Shown piece after piece: positions 62,673-64,000 of a stretch of 64,000 nt of DNA. Positions within the stretch are counted from its first letter, which is position 1; each line of letters opens with the position of its first letter. Location of the stretch: NCBI RefSeq assembly GCF_002874965.1, contig NZ_CP025624.1:2976001-3040000 (forward strand), given 5' to 3'. The notes under the pieces are model-generated. The model did not search any database. It had not been told where the DNA came from and worked only from the letters and a program-made list of their open reading frames with translations. The translations under genes were made by a program, and so were the position numbers. Source of the DNA: Pseudomonas sp. NC02 (GTDB lineage Bacteria > Pseudomonadota > Gammaproteobacteria > Pseudomonadales > Pseudomonadaceae).

Positions 62673-63125
62673 ATGACCGATACCGTAGAACTCTTCACCG
62701 ATGGCGCCTGCAAGGGCAACCCCGGCCCCGGCGGATGGGGCGCCTTGCTGGTGTGCAAGGGCGTGGAGAAGGAACTGTGGGGCGGCGAAGCCAACACCAC
62801 CAACAACCGCATGGAGCTGATGGGCGCGATCCGTGGCCTGGAAGAGCTCAAGCGCCGTTGCGACGTATTGCTGGTGACCGACTCCCAGTACGTGATGAAG
62901 GGCATCAACGAGTGGATGGTCAACTGGAAGAAGCGCGGCTGGAAGACTGCGGCCAAGGAGCCGGTGAAAAACGCCGACCTGTGGCAATTGCTCGATGAGC
63001 AATGCAATCGCCACAACATCACCTGGAAATGGGTGCGCGGGCACATCGGCCATCCCGGCAACGAGCGGGCCGACCAACTGGCCAACCGCGGTGTGGATGA
63101 AGTGCGCGGCTACAAACAGAGCTGA
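62673..63125 (+). CDS. rnhA: Ribonuclease HI
   Basis: This 150-residue enzyme degrades RNA of RNA-DNA hybrids. The catalytic acids are in place: Asp in [17 protein letters not shown], Glu in [10 protein letters not shown], Asp in VTDSQYV, and the last Asp in [11 protein letters not shown] with its His in [13 protein letters not shown] 62673 is chosen; another in-frame ATG lies four codons upstream. The order gloB, methyltransferase, rnhA, dnaQ is conserved in pseudomonads. Confidence 0.97.
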   Translation: MTDTVELFTDGACKGNPGPGGWGALLVCKGVEKELWGGEANTTNNRMELMGAIRGLEELKRRCDVLLVTDSQYVMKGINEWMVNWKKRGWKTAAKEPVKNADLWQLLDEQCNRHNITWKWVRGHIGHPGNERADQLANRGVDEVRGYKQS

Positions 63126-63189
63126 TGCCGGTTGACGTGTTAAGATCCCGCCCTTTGAAATGTACCAAACCGTTGAGAGCTGAACCCTG

Positions 63190-63936
63190 ATGGCCATCCG
63201 ATCTGTTGTACTCGATACCGAAACCACCGGCATGCCGGTGACCGACGGCCACCGGATCATTGAAATCGGCTGTGTCGAACTGATGGGCCGCCGCCTCACC
63301 GGCCGGCACTTCCACGTCTACCTGCAACCGGATCGGGAAAGTGACGAAGGCGCCATCGGCGTCCACGGCATCACCAACGAATTCCTGGTGGGCAAGCCAC
63401 GGTTTGCCGAAGTGGCGGATGAGTTCTTTGAGTTCATCAACGGCGCGCAACTGATCATCCATAACGCGGCGTTCGACGTTGGCTTCATCAACAACGAATT
63501 CGCGCTGATGGGGCAGACCGACCGGGCTGATATCACCCGGCACTGCTCGATCCTCGACACCTTGATGATGGCGCGTGAGCGTCACCCGGGCCAGCGCAAC
63601 AGCCTCGATGCGTTGTGCAAACGCTATGGCGTCGACAACTCCGGCCGTGAACTCCACGGCGCGTTGCTCGACTCCGAGATTCTCGCTGACGTCTACCTCA
63701 CCATGACCGGTGGCCAGACCAGCCTGTCCCTGGCCGGTAATGCCTCGGACGGCAATGGTTCGGCGGAGGGCTCGGGCAATCGTCCTTCGGAAATCCGCCG
63801 CCTGCCAGCGGATCGCCAGCCCACCACGATCATTCGTGCCAGCGAGCAGGACATGGCCGAGCATGCAGCGCGCCTCGAGGCGATCGCCAAGTCTGCCGGC
63901 GCACCCGCGTTGTGGACCCAATTGACCCAGCAATAA
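63190..63936 (+). CDS. dnaQ: DNA polymerase III epsilon subunit (proofreading exonuclease)
   Basis: This 248-residue 3'-5' exonuclease has the DEDDh motifs: Asp/Glu in VLDTETTGMPVTDGH, Asp in IHNAAFDVGFINNEF, and HGALLDSEILADVYL with His and Asp. The C-terminal tail (about 180-248) is the flexible part that binds the alpha subunit. ATG 63190 follows GAGAGCTG-type sequence. It lies 64 bases after rnhA and may share its transcript or have its own promoter in the gap. Confidence 0.96.
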   Translation: MAIRSVVLDTETTGMPVTDGHRIIEIGCVELMGRRLTGRHFHVYLQPDRESDEGAIGVHGITNEFLVGKPRFAEVADEFFEFINGAQLIIHNAAFDVGFINNEFALMGQTDRADITRHCSILDTLMMARERHPGQRNSLDALCKRYGVDNSGRELHGALLDSEILADVYLTMTGGQTSLSLAGNASDGNGSAEGSGNRPSEIRRLPADRQPTTIIRASEQDMAEHAARLEAIAKSAGAPALWTQLTQQ

Positions 63937-63939
63937 CCG

Positions 63940-64000
63940 TTATCCCAGCGCCAGCCCCTGGCTGGCCCTGATCAAGTCATAAGCCTTGCGCGCAATCGGG
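63940..64000 (-). CDS. Partial CDS, C-terminal end of an unidentified gene
   Basis: The minus strand reads into a TAA (complement at 63940-63942) after PIARKAYDLIRASQGLALG. The codon use looks genuine, so a gene enters the window from the right and ends four bases after dnaQ. Only about 19 residues are visible, too few to identify the product. Confidence 0.55.
   Translation of the reverse strand, partial: PIARKAYDLIRASQGLALG

Noticed and set aside
1..64000. CRISPR array, prophage, integrative element or secretion-system cluster
   Set aside because: No short-repeat array with spacers, phage structural genes, integrase, transposase or secretion ATPase was found on either strand.

Overview
This window reads as chromosomal DNA of a fluorescent pseudomonad, most likely the Pseudomonas fluorescens group. 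The evidence is the high GC content, several REP families typical of these genomes, an OprD-type porin, an abundance of LysR regulators, and a right-hand block with the gene order I recall from Pseudomonas aeruginosa: Yej/Npp-type peptide ABC transporter, mltD, gloB, a methyltransferase, rnhA, dnaQ. No rRNA, tRNA, CRISPR array, prophage, insertion sequence or integrase was recognised.

Left part (1-21 kb). A copper-handling group (PCuA(C) chaperone, Sco/SenC lipoprotein, DUF2946 protein) opens the window. Next come paired redox enzymes and regulators: NmrA reductase with HxlR; LysR with a quinone-oxidoreductase-like enzyme and an overlapping MFS exporter; and an SDR. An isolated, apparently complete copy of 1-deoxy-xylulose-5-phosphate reductoisomerase (dxr) follows, with a set of three 15-base repeats upstream. 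Then a LysR/FUSC efflux pair, an FCD-only protein without its DNA-binding domain, an OprD porin, AraC and LysR regulators, an unrecognised polytopic membrane protein with a CRP/FNR-like palindrome at its start, a SufR-like cysteine-rich regulator and a lone DUF1016 (PDDEXK) nuclease.

Middle part (21-42 kb). A compact stress island holds a KGG protein, a hemerythrin, a ClpP-like protein, a PLDc_N membrane peptide, PfpI/DJ-1, DUF4142, and a three-gene run (hydrophilic peptide, helix-hairpin-helix protein, DUF72) behind an AlgU-like promoter. After it are two DeoR regulators, hydrolases, a LysR/SDR pair with a textbook ATAC-N7-GTAT box, NudK coupled to a lipase, a thioesterase/TetR pair separated by a three-unit phased operator, an Rrf2/flavoprotein pair with its own palindrome, and a glucarate catabolic unit (gudD, MFS transporter, FadR-type GntR).

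Right part (42-64 kb). A 1147-residue protein of unknown function is followed by a complete iron surface-signalling operon (FecI-type sigma, FecR, TonB receptor with STN domain) behind a Fur box. Then come LysR/SDR, the five-gene peptide ABC importer with two tandem binding proteins, and the housekeeping block from mltD to dnaQ. The window ends inside a minus-strand gene.

Most of the content is ordinary pseudomonad accessory metabolism. The best candidates for something undescribed are the three-unit operators at 7.9 kb and 33.75 kb, the second dxr, the FCD-only protein, the divergent SufR-like regulator/DUF1016 pair and the large orphan protein at 42.3-45.7 kb.
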